Source of the DNA: a virus
Strand: one strand, 5' to 3'
IMG/VR virus record: IMGVR_UViG_3300043772_002592
Coordinates: 1-22,886 of that record
DNA: 22,886 bases
Shown: positions 1 to 6,492 of the stretch, in pieces
How the letters are laid out: each line of letters starts with the position of its first letter
Numbering within the stretch: the stretch's first letter is position 1
Made by a program: the position numbers and the translations under genes
The notes under the pieces: generated by a model
What the model was told of the DNA's origin: nothing
What the model saw: the letters and a program-made list of their open reading frames with translations, nothing else
The model's database searches: none

Positions 1-614
1 GTAGTCTTGATGAAAGTCAAATTACAGAAGATTGGAAAAAGACGTTAGCAACAACTGCATTAGCCGCAGCAACTGCATTTGGTGGTAGTTCATCTTTACA
101 AGCTAAAACAAAGGCACCAACTTCTCCTACTACAATTACTAGAACAGTATCAGTTAAAGAACCATCAAGCAATAGTTCATTTGCAGATTATTTAAAATAT
201 GTAGAAAATGGCAATAAAGTTGGGTATGATCCAAAAAGGAAATTATGGTTTCCACATAAAAGTGTTGAAGGTGGTAGTGATACCATAGCTTATGGTCACA
301 AAATACAATCAGGTGAAGATTTTAGTGCTGGTATAACTGATGCTCAAGCTGAAGATCTTTTTAAAAAAGATATTGAAAAGGCAAAAAGTCAAATTAACAA
401 AGAGTTAAAAGGTACAAAATTAACACCAAAACAAGAAGAAATGTTTATTGATTTTGTGTTTAATATGGGTACTTTAAAGAAGTTTCCTAAATTTACTGAA
501 TTTGCATTGAAAAATGATTTGGAAGGCATGAAAGATCAATATAAAAGATATGCTGGTGGTAAAGAACTTAAAGGTAGAAACACAGCATTTGCCAGAAGAT
601 ATTTAGACGTTTAA
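1..614 (+). CDS. Lysozyme-domain (GH24-like) protein, 5' end outside window
   Basis: Open from the left edge (first full codon at 3) to TAA at 612-614, giving 203 residues without the true start. Residues about 60-203 read as a phage lysozyme (muramidase) domain: YVENG with probable catalytic Glu68, YDP with Asp76, then EGGSDTIAYGHK with Thr94 and the conserved Gly-His. Compared with T4 lysozyme there is an insert of about a dozen residues between the Asp and Thr positions. Upstream lie an Ala-rich hydrophobic stretch (about 15-27, LATTALAAATAFGG) preceded by Lys-Lys, then a Pro/Ser/Thr linker. The hydrophobic stretch could be an export or membrane segment if it is near the true N terminus, or an internal segment of a larger virion protein. 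The expected role is cleavage of host peptidoglycan, at entry or at lysis; the sequence does not say which. The next gene starts one base after the stop, so the two are probably cotranscribed. Confidence 0.8.
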   Translation, partial: SLDESQITEDWKKTLATTALAAATAFGGSSSLQAKTKAPTSPTTITRTVSVKEPSSNSSFADYLKYVENGNKVGYDPKRKLWFPHKSVEGGSDTIAYGHKIQSGEDFSAGITDAQAEDLFKKDIEKAKSQINKELKGTKLTPKQEEMFIDFVFNMGTLKKFPKFTEFALKNDLEGMKDQYKRYAGGKELKGRNTAFARRYLDV

Positions 615-615
615 T

Positions 616-942
616 ATGGATGAGTGGAGATCAATAGGAAGTGGAATGTTTGGCGGTATGTCTATGCAAAGACCTACCGCAACTACTGTACCAGATTTTG
701 ATCCAGTTGCTTTAATGATGAAGAAAAAGCAACAACAAGACAATCCTCAATTGCCACCTACATTAGACTATAATGTTGATGATGTGTATGAATTAGAGGA
801 ATTTTGCAGAAAACATAATATAATAGGTTTTAATTGCGGCAGAATGAGTCCTAAATCTGCATTAAGAATGTTAAAGTCAAGAATAGGTGTTCCTATTGAA
901 GAAGCTACACCAACCAAGATAAAGAGTTTATTGAAAGGTTAA
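616..942 (+). CDS. Conserved-looking phage protein of unknown function, 108 aa
   Basis: ATG at 616 follows the lysozyme stop by one base, so translation is probably coupled. The N-terminal third is Gly/Met-rich and probably disordered (GSGMFGGMSMQRP), followed by a charged KKKQQQ segment. Residues about 55-105 form a compact part, ELEEFCRKHNIIGFNCGRMS then SALRMLKSRIG, predicted here as helix-turn-helix-like packing. I have an impression of similar CRKHGIIGFNCGRM segments in other aquatic T4-like phage proteins, but I cannot assign a function. No signal peptide or membrane segment is visible. Its stop codon overlaps the stop of the convergent fibre-like gene through a shared TTAA (939-942). 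Confidence 0.75.
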   Translation: MDEWRSIGSGMFGGMSMQRPTATTVPDFDPVALMMKKKQQQDNPQLPPTLDYNVDDVYELEEFCRKHNIIGFNCGRMSPKSALRMLKSRIGVPIEEATPTKIKSLLKG

Positions 943-1397
943 GGGTTCCAAAGACTTATAGGTGATCTGATCCACTTTTGGTTGGTGTATATATAAATAA
1001 AGTTGTTATCAAATCTTATCTCTCCTATAGTTCCTGAGGCAGTTGGATTTGTTGGTGCAGATCCAGTATTATTTATTGACAAATAATTAAATGATCCTGT
1101 GTTAATAATAGAAGATGTGGCTCTAATACTACTAGCAGTTAAATATGTAAAATTACCTATTGTAGATGTTACACTACTACCACTTAAACTTCCTGTGATT
1201 CCCGCATAAGCATATACAGAATCAAATACTTTTGCTACTCCATTTATAACAAGAGACAATCCCCAAATTTTTGATCCGGAGATATAATTTGATGCGGATA
1301 TATTACTGCTTGTAACACTGAAAACTTCTAATGATGATCCAGTAAAACTTCCAGTAAAACTTCCACTTTTAATTAATTCTGTTGATAATGTTCTCAA
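939..1397 (-). CDS. Small tail-fibre-like protein, 152 aa, TTG start
   Basis: The protein is Ser/Thr/Gly-rich with alternating hydrophobic residues (KSGSFTGSFTGSS, VTSSNISASNYISGS, YLTASSIRATSS), matching the fibre style of the large genes at 16.7-22.2 kb. The C terminus, GTIGEIRFDNNFIYIYTNQKW, is a fibre-tip-like segment of a type often seen at the ends of phage fibre proteins. The start is TTG at 1397-1395: an in-frame TAA lies two codons upstream (plus-strand 1401-1403), there is no internal Met, and an AGGA sits six bases before the TTG. It is separated from the main fibre block by the methyltransferase and glycosyltransferase genes. It may be a short accessory fibre or a displaced fibre tip. 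No enzyme motif is visible. Confidence 0.72.
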   Translation of the reverse strand: MRTLSTELIKSGSFTGSFTGSSLEVFSVTSSNISASNYISGSKIWGLSLVINGVAKVFDSVYAYAGITGSLSGSSVTSTIGNFTYLTASSIRATSSIINTGSFNYLSINNTGSAPTNPTASGTIGEIRFDNNFIYIYTNQKWIRSPISLWNP

Positions 1398-1403
1398 TTT
1401 TTA

Positions 1404-1407
1404 TCCT
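1404..1407 (-). promoter_or_regulatory. Ribosome binding site deciding a TTG start
   Basis: The minus strand reads AGGA, six bases upstream of TTG (1397-1395). An in-frame TAA at plus-strand 1401-1403 rules out any earlier start, and the protein has no internal Met. Most leftward genes here have weak or no Shine-Dalgarno sequence, so this one is relatively clear. Confidence 0.55.
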
Positions 1408-1445
1408 ATGTGTACATTAAATAAATAGTATATATTAAATACAAT

Positions 1446-1474
1446 TTGACAATCTTATTTTACGTGGTTAATAT
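1446..1474 (+). promoter_or_regulatory. Candidate sigma70-type promoter for the methyltransferase
   Basis: A perfect -35 hexamer TTGACA (1446-1451) is followed by a 17-base spacer and TAATAT (1469-1474, four of six matches to TATAAT). The expected start of transcription is at about 1481, practically at the ATG of the methyltransferase (1482). This would give a leaderless or nearly leaderless message. It is a sequence match only. In such A+T-rich DNA the weak -10 carries little weight; the exact -35 and the ideal spacing are the support. Confidence 0.4.
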
Positions 1475-1481
1475 ATTAAAT

Positions 1482-2135
1482 ATGCATACAAACGTACTCA
1501 ATCAATATTCTTACAATTTTTATGAAGACACGTGCAAATTACTAAAAAATAGTGGATTTTATCCAAATAGAATATTAGACATAGGTGCCAATGCATGTGA
1601 AACAGCAGATGTAATGAGGCAATTCTGGCCTACCTCTGATATGCTTCTAATAGAAGGTAACTGTGATTGTGAACCACTATTTAAACTCAAAAACTACAAT
1701 TATCAAATAAAACTACTGGGTAAAGAAAATGGTGTTACTACATTTTATAAAACTAAATGGAGTCCCATTTGTAGCGGTAACAGTATCTATAAAGAAAAAA
1801 GTAATGTATATGACGGTGATATGCTTGTTACAGAAACATTACCTATCTATAAATTAGATGATGTTGTTCTAGGTATATATGATCTAATCAAGATAGATAC
1901 ACAAGGTAGTGAATTTGATATTATACAAGGTGGTATAAACACATTCAGTAAAGCTAAAGTTGTAATTTGTGAAGTTGCTTTGATTGAAAATAATGTTGGT
2001 GGATGCAAAAAAGAGGATGTAATGAATGTTCTAACTAAAGAACTTAAATTCAATTACATCCGTGTTATTGAAAATGTTTTGGGTGAAGATAATAAACAGA
2101 TTAATTATGAAAATCTACTGTTTATTAAACCTTAA
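1482..2135 (+). CDS. FkbM-family methyltransferase, 217 aa
   Basis: This is a class I SAM-dependent methyltransferase of the FkbM type. ILDIGANACE (31-40) is motif I, binding SAM; LLIEGN (55-60) ends in the acidic ribose-contact residue. DLIKIDTQGSEFDIIQGG (about 134-151) is the signature that separates FkbM enzymes from other methyltransferases, and the length is normal for the family. FkbM members are generally O-methyltransferases acting on sugars or polyketide hydroxyls, so glycan O-methylation is the likely role. I chose ATG 1482 over the in-frame TTG at 1446, because that TTG belongs to a TTGACA promoter-like box and the intervening residues do not look like part of the fold. There is no Shine-Dalgarno sequence. 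The gene is divergent from the small fibre-like gene and ends on a TTAA shared with the convergent glycosyltransferase. Confidence 0.85.
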   Translation: MHTNVLNQYSYNFYEDTCKLLKNSGFYPNRILDIGANACETADVMRQFWPTSDMLLIEGNCDCEPLFKLKNYNYQIKLLGKENGVTTFYKTKWSPICSGNSIYKEKSNVYDGDMLVTETLPIYKLDDVVLGIYDLIKIDTQGSEFDIIQGGINTFSKAKVVICEVALIENNVGGCKKEDVMNVLTKELKFNYIRVIENVLGEDNKQINYENLLFIKP

Positions 2136-3094
2136 ATATCCAATACCTTTTTCCATTTTTTCATAACCATCTCACTTTTGAATGTCCTAGCCTTAACTGG
2201 TTGGTACTTTTCATTTTTGAAATAATTAATGAACGTTCTCATATCAGTTGTTAATGTCTTGGAATTAAGTAATTCTGGTAATGCTCCTAATCCATTCAAC
2301 CCTAATACGTAAGGGGTAGTTTGAAGAATTTCAGTTAAAACTACACTAATACCAAACGTTTCTGGCATGATATTAACATAAAACATACCTTCACAATTAG
2401 CTATAGTATCAACTACTTGTTTAAACGGTAACGTATTCAAATAATTTATATCATATATAGGCATACTAATATCAGATGAGGGATTGTCATAGCCTGGTAA
2501 ACAAACATTTAACTGTTTATTATTAAATACACCGTTAGTCTTTAGAAACTTCCAATATTCAAGTGTACCACTATAACCTTTCATCAAACTACTAGCATAT
2601 ACATACCCTGATTTTTCTTTTGGTAATTCATATTCATATACCCAATCTGGAATCATGAAATAAACCACATGTTTTTTCCAATTATTAGGAAATTGATTTG
2701 ACTGAAATTCACTTAAACAAATCAATTCCAACTTGTTTTGTTCAAACAATGTATAAAACTTTAGATTGTGTGGACCATTTAGATCAGTAGCCCATACAAA
2801 TGCTTTTTTATGAGCAATTTTTGGTATTTCACTATAACGATGTATGATTAAATTGTTACATTGAACTTTATAATTGTTAACGGTAGTATTTGGTAGATAC
2901 ATTACTCCGTTAACTTTGATCTGTTCTTTGACGTTATTTAAACAAATAACACTCCTACCCAATTTAGCAAGTTCTTCAAGCAACAATATAGATTGAAACT
3001 CACTACCACCCATACCTTGAGTATGTAGTGTATTACCGTCATAACTCATACCAATACTGTCAAACAGTATTACGTCAGCATAAATTGTGTTCAT
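2132..3094 (-). CDS. GT-B fold glycosyltransferase (GT4-like), 320 aa
   Basis: A two-domain GT-B enzyme is suggested. The N-terminal acceptor side has the Gly-rich GMGGSEFQSILLLEELAKLG (27-46), typical of GT4-type enzymes. The C-terminal donor side has NIMPETFGISVVLTE (241-255) followed by LGLNGLGALPELL, like the nucleotide-sugar-binding PExFG..E loop. The second Glu (255) is ten residues after the first (245), longer than the usual E-x7-E spacing, so the donor site may be unusual. It is probably a cytosolic enzyme transferring a sugar from a nucleotide donor to a glycan or protein. Its ATG overlaps the stop of the upstream glycosyltransferase in an ATGA (3091-3094), so the two are translationally coupled and likely act together. 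Confidence 0.78.
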   Translation of the reverse strand: MNTIYADVILFDSIGMSYDGNTLHTQGMGGSEFQSILLLEELAKLGRSVICLNNVKEQIKVNGVMYLPNTTVNNYKVQCNNLIIHRYSEIPKIAHKKAFVWATDLNGPHNLKFYTLFEQNKLELICLSEFQSNQFPNNWKKHVVYFMIPDWVYEYELPKEKSGYVYASSLMKGYSGTLEYWKFLKTNGVFNNKQLNVCLPGYDNPSSDISMPIYDINYLNTLPFKQVVDTIANCEGMFYVNIMPETFGISVVLTEILQTTPYVLGLNGLGALPELLNSKTLTTDMRTFINYFKNEKYQPVKARTFKSEMVMKKWKKVLDI

Positions 3095-3867
3095 ACAAGT
3101 ACTTTAAAATCATCATCACCACTAGCAGTAGGTGTATTCTTAAAATAACTGCTTAGATCACCTTGTATACTAGGGCTACCACTAGATTGTTTGTCTATAA
3201 AACGTTGTAACCAAGCATATACATCACCTGTGAATGTTTTGGTGCCTGTATGAGTACAAGTAACATGTGTATCAAGATATACTTTATTTCCTAGATCTCT
3301 CCACTTCTTACACATATAGATGTCTTCACTGATCAAATCACCATCTTCACATACTACTTCAAATACCATTCTACTATCACCTTTTTCACTGGTATATTTC
3401 TTGCTACTATTCCAAAGTGATTCAATAGCTTTTTTTGAAATCTTCATGAATCCACAACCCAATCCAGCTACTTCCAATAAACCTTCTCTGTCAATACTTA
3501 GATTGAGATTTTTATCAGATTGATCTAATGCTTTAACAACGTATAGTTCTTCATTATCACTCTTTTTACGGTAACTACCACCAATCAAATCTTTTTCATT
3601 TTTGACAAGCTTGAAGAAGTTTTTCGGATCCCATCCAACGTCACCATCAATAAAGAATAGTACGTCCATTTGTGCGTCAAATGCGGCTTTAAATAGATCA
3701 TTACGAGCACGTTGTACAAGACTGTCATAACACATGAACAGTGGATATACTTCCATTCCATTTTGTTCACTTTGAGCTAAGGTGTTTAGTAGACTATCAA
3801 TGTAGTAGATATCTAACTTACCATCATATGATGGTGTACCAATTAAAACTTTCAATTTCTTTTTCAT
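3091..3867 (-). CDS. GT-A fold glycosyltransferase, 258 aa
   Basis: The N terminus KKLKVLIGTPSYDGKL (3-18) and the run MDVLFFIDGDVGWDP (67-81) give a GT-A core with a DxD-type metal site at Asp74-Gly-Asp76. LISEDIYMCKKWRDLG (178-193) is the acidic acceptor/catalytic region typical of GT2-like enzymes, and HTG at 206-208 follows a final strand. The C-terminal 30 residues are Ser/Gly/Asp-rich and probably flexible. No membrane segment is visible, so it is likely cytosolic. An AAAGG lies just before the ATG at 3867. It overlaps the GT-B gene by four bases. The donor and acceptor cannot be read from the sequence. Confidence 0.82.
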   Translation of the reverse strand: MKKKLKVLIGTPSYDGKLDIYYIDSLLNTLAQSEQNGMEVYPLFMCYDSLVQRARNDLFKAAFDAQMDVLFFIDGDVGWDPKNFFKLVKNEKDLIGGSYRKKSDNEELYVVKALDQSDKNLNLSIDREGLLEVAGLGCGFMKISKKAIESLWNSSKKYTSEKGDSRMVFEVVCEDGDLISEDIYMCKKWRDLGNKVYLDTHVTCTHTGTKTFTGDVYAWLQRFIDKQSSGSPSIQGDLSSYFKNTPTASGDDDFKVLV

Positions 3868-3897
3868 ATAACCTTTCTAATTTAGAACAATAAAAAT

Positions 3898-3922
3898 TCC
3901 CAAGAGTATAATGCTCTTGGGA
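3898..3922 (-). terminator. Rho-independent terminator after the 91-aa gene
   Basis: There is a perfect nine-base stem (plus-strand 3898-3906 and 3914-3922) around a seven-base loop. On the minus strand it is followed by AATTTTTATT. It lies 38 bases beyond the stop of the leftward gene at 3960-4235 and 31 bases before the start of the GT-A gene. It should therefore end transcripts from upstream and isolate the glycosyltransferase pair. It is the clearest hairpin terminator I see in the window. Confidence 0.75.
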
Positions 3923-3959
3923 TTAAGTTTATAACGTATTTAACATTTTGTCAAATATA

Positions 3960-4235
3960 TTAACTACGTAGTAAAGCTGGTGGATATTCCGCAACTACAA
4001 TTGCAGTGACTGCTTGTGCTAATTCATCATCTGTCCATTGACCTGCGGCATCATATGCATCACCTTGCCAAACAGTATACCAATTATGGGCATATGGATT
4101 GGTACTAATTTTGACCAATGTTTTTACTGTTTTGGCTACAGGATCATCTACTGCTTGTAGAATTTCTAGTTGATTTGTATTTGCAGCTTGTTGAATTTCA
4201 AGACTGCCTGATAAATTAATTATTGGATATGCCAT
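3960..4235 (-). CDS. Small protein of unknown function, 91 aa
   Basis: ATG at 4235, TAA at 3960-3962. The sequence opens with a hydrophobic/Ser stretch (MAYPIINLSGSLEIQQAANTN). The second half is Trp/Tyr-rich (NWYTVWQGDAYDAAGQW) and then helical (DDELAQAVTAIVV). There is no signal peptide, membrane segment or catalytic motif that I can name. It follows the sulfotransferase in the same direction with a 58-base gap and is closed by the terminator at 3898-3922. Length, good codon structure and clean boundaries support a real gene. Its position suggests a virion or modification accessory role, which is inference only. Confidence 0.62.
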   Translation of the reverse strand: MAYPIINLSGSLEIQQAANTNQLEILQAVDDPVAKTVKTLVKISTNPYAHNWYTVWQGDAYDAAGQWTDDELAQAVTAIVVAEYPPALLRS

Positions 4236-4293
4236 ATATTTTTAAATCTTAAATGTTACACAAATAAATATTGTTAAATTTTAAAAAAGTAAC

Positions 4294-5118
4294 TTAATAT
4301 TCATAATTAAATACTTTGTAAAACCAACTAAATTTATTATAAATATTATCGCAGTTATGTTTACCTAGTATATCAAGATAATCATTAGGTACTGGTTTGA
4401 TGACTTTTTGTATACTATGATCACCAAATGGAATATGCATTCTATCATCTTCAACAGTTTTTTGTTCTACATTATTAAAATCATGTTGATAAAATGGCAA
4501 TTCTAGATATTCATATACTCTTTGCATTTCACGTTGAGGATTACTGGTGAAATTTTCAAACTTAATAAACAAACACTTTTTGCTTAACTTTCTCATAATA
4601 GTGTCATACAACACATCCATACTTACAGCAAGTGGTGGTGCTTGTAATAAGAAGTAATCTATACGTTTATCTACAGTAGTATTACGTAATTCATTCCAAT
4701 TTTGTAGACCCGCATCAATATTTTGATGTTGTCTCCATTTCTTTTCCATACTTGCAACTACTGCTCTTAAATCTCTGACCATCACAATAACTTTTGGTTC
4801 TGGATAATACCAATTCAAAAAGTCATATGTAACACTCCAACCTCTGCTTTTATCAATTACATACTTTTTATCTGTAATAGCGTTAAAATATGCAAACATA
4901 CCTTCTTTACATAATGCTTTAAATGCGGGTTCTACTACTTTAATATCTTGAGCTTTAAACTCAATATTAGTGGAATAGATATTTCTAGCATTTAGAAAAA
5001 TTTCAATCAATCCACTTGTAGGCGTAGCATAAAAATCAGGATTTTGTGCCACCACATTTTGTAAAAGTGTTGAACCGGCTCTTGGAAGACTGCATTGAAA
5101 GAATATTTTTTCTACCAT
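4294..5118 (-). CDS. PAPS-dependent sulfotransferase family protein, 274 aa
   Basis: The N terminus CSLPRAGSTLLQN (9-21) is the 5'-phosphosulfate-binding loop of P-loop sulfotransferases. KYVIDKSRGW (85-94) follows, and KVIVMVRDLRAVVASM (109-124) supplies the Arg115 and Ser123 expected for 3'-phosphate binding. Length is normal for the family. It would transfer sulfate from PAPS to a hydroxyl or amine, most likely on a carbohydrate. No membrane segment is visible. It begins 39 bases after the chaperone-like gene ends, with a TATAAACA box 44 bases upstream of the ATG that may be a variant late promoter. Its neighbours (glycosyltransferases and FkbM) suggest joint glycan tailoring. Confidence 0.85.
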   Translation of the reverse strand: MVEKIFFQCSLPRAGSTLLQNVVAQNPDFYATPTSGLIEIFLNARNIYSTNIEFKAQDIKVVEPAFKALCKEGMFAYFNAITDKKYVIDKSRGWSVTYDFLNWYYPEPKVIVMVRDLRAVVASMEKKWRQHQNIDAGLQNWNELRNTTVDKRIDYFLLQAPPLAVSMDVLYDTIMRKLSKKCLFIKFENFTSNPQREMQRVYEYLELPFYQHDFNNVEQKTVEDDRMHIPFGDHSIQKVIKPVPNDYLDILGKHNCDNIYNKFSWFYKVFNYEY

Positions 5119-5157
5119 ATGTAATTAACTATTAAAATGTATCTTTACAATTTTATT

Positions 5158-5721
5158 TTATTGTTTATAAGTTGGTACTGAAGGAAATGGTGGTAAGTTT
5201 ATATTAACTGAAGTTGGTATTGTTGGCCAAACAATTGTGGTTGGATCATCTGCATTTGGTAAATCACGTAGTTGTTGTCTAAAAGTTGCAAATTCAGCTT
5301 TTACTTGTGATGAAAATGGTACATCCAATAATTGTGTAAAGTCTGTTAATGATAAATACCTATCACGAATCATTCTTATTTGACTTTTTAAAATGTTTTT
5401 TCTTTGTGTTAATTCTACATCTGATAAAGATTGTAAAGTGTAACTTACACTGCAAGTTTTGTCTGTGATGTTTAATTTATTTGTTGGAACTAAACTTTGA
5501 CTGATGTTATAATCTGGTTCCGCATCAAAAATAGCTTTCCAGAATCCCAAATTAGGATTTTGTTGCCAAGTCAAATCTGGTAATAATTCAGGTGAACTTT
5601 CTTCTAGAATATTAAATCCACTGGTTGGTCCAAAGGTATCAGGCAATTGCATTGGTCCTTGAATTATAAAATAATTCTGACTATCTACCTTATTAACTAA
5701 AAAATATTGATTTGTACTCAT
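5158..5721 (-). CDS. Tail fibre/tail assembly chaperone-like protein, 187 aa
   Basis: Residues about 101-168 carry the pattern of phage tail assembly chaperone domains (Phage_tail_APC/XkdW-like). A helix with Arg, IRDRYLSLTDFTQLLDVP (118-135), is followed by FATFRQQLRDLPN (144-156) and VWPTIP (164-169), the usual TD-x-(n)-D-x-P ... YR-x-x-LRDLP ... WP arrangement. The first 100 residues are a beta-rich part with many aromatics (YFLVNK, FIIQGP). Such proteins often sit next to fibre genes and are thought to help fibre folding or assembly without always entering the virion. Here it is the last gene of the leftward fibre block and starts four bases after the jelly-roll gene ends. No Shine-Dalgarno sequence is visible. 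Confidence 0.62.
   Translation of the reverse strand: MSTNQYFLVNKVDSQNYFIIQGPMQLPDTFGPTSGFNILEESSPELLPDLTWQQNPNLGFWKAIFDAEPDYNISQSLVPTNKLNITDKTCSVSYTLQSLSDVELTQRKNILKSQIRMIRDRYLSLTDFTQLLDVPFSSQVKAEFATFRQQLRDLPNADDPTTIVWPTIPTSVNINLPPFPSVPTYKQ
5162..5169 (-). promoter_or_regulatory. Possible variant late promoter for the sulfotransferase
   Basis: The minus strand reads TATAAACA, one mismatch from the T4 late box TATAAATA, ending 44 bases upstream of the sulfotransferase ATG. That matches the distance of the two exact boxes at 12046 and 22518. It lies inside the last codons of the chaperone-like gene. A+T-only 8-mers are common here, so spacing is the only real support. Confidence 0.3.
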
Positions 5722-5724
5722 AAA

Positions 5725-6489
5725 TTAAACGCTTATACCATATCTGTATTTGATTTTATCTTTTATTGCTAAAGCAGCAGTAGTAGATAAATATGTGTTA
5801 CTATATATCGCATCACCAAAATAACATCTAGGCATATAATTATCATTCCAACCACCATATTTTCCTAAAGCAATTGGACCAGCTGTACTTAATTGTACAC
5901 CACCGATTGAAGTATTACTATAGCTATTACCCGCACTATCAAATAAGTAAAAATAACCCGCGTTTGTTGAAGAACTATTTCCAACAACTGCGATATAACG
6001 TCTACCAACAACAGGTGCAATACCAAGGGTATATCCTGTACCATTTCTGCTAAACCAATAGGGTTGTGATGAACTATAGCCAGTTTGTCCTATCCACCAA
6101 TCATGCGTACTACCAGCATAAGCACCAGCTATAATATCTGCACCATATGTTAAGTTTGATGCAACATATTCCCAAGCAACTATAAATGTAATTTCATTGC
6201 TGGTACTAACAGCTAAATTTACTGTTAATCCATTACCTTGTGTTGGTTGATAACCAGTGGTGTTATTCAAATAAATCATACCACCACATTTCCATGGATA
6301 ATATTCGTTTGATATAGAGTATGCGGTACCAACCACACCATTTCCAGATACATCAAGAAAATTACTGGTTGATTTTTTTGGGTTGTAGCTTCTACCTTGA
6401 CTTAGATTGTATCTGTAAACGCTACCACCGGCGGATGGATTGTAAGGAAACGCACTTCCATTAATATTTGCATTTTGTGCTATGGTCAT
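5725..6489 (-). CDS. Single-domain LamG/concanavalin-like jelly-roll protein, 254 aa
   Basis: After a short N terminus the motif SVYRYNLSQGRSYNP...FLDVSGNGVVGT (about 23-56) matches the first strands of the LamG-type repeats in the genes at 12.0-16.7 kb (GLVxxLDAxxxxSYP...DxSGNxxxG). The middle contains aromatic-rich strands (DWWIGQTGY, YWFSRNGTGY). The end, YFGDAIYSNTYLSTTAALAIKDKIKYRYGI, corresponds to the closing strand and helix of such domains. Unlike three of its paralogues it has no inserted domain. The expected role is sugar binding as a fibre-associated adhesin or decoration protein. It starts three bases after the 1837-residue fibre ends. Confidence 0.68.
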   Translation of the reverse strand: MTIAQNANINGSAFPYNPSAGGSVYRYNLSQGRSYNPKKSTSNFLDVSGNGVVGTAYSISNEYYPWKCGGMIYLNNTTGYQPTQGNGLTVNLAVSTSNEITFIVAWEYVASNLTYGADIIAGAYAGSTHDWWIGQTGYSSSQPYWFSRNGTGYTLGIAPVVGRRYIAVVGNSSSTNAGYFYLFDSAGNSYSNTSIGGVQLSTAGPIALGKYGGWNDNYMPRCYFGDAIYSNTYLSTTAALAIKDKIKYRYGISV

Positions 6490-6492
6490 AGA

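Noticed and set aside
992-999. Further exact TATAAATA boxes at 992-999 (+), 4338-4345 (+), 12013-12020 (+) and 22452-22459 (-)
   Set aside because: They lie inside genes or point into antisense, without a gene start 30-60 bases downstream. Their number fits chance in A+T-rich DNA.
1446-1481. TTG at 1446 as methyltransferase start
   Set aside because: The TTG is part of TTGACA with promoter spacing. ATG at 1482 gives a normal-length FkbM protein.
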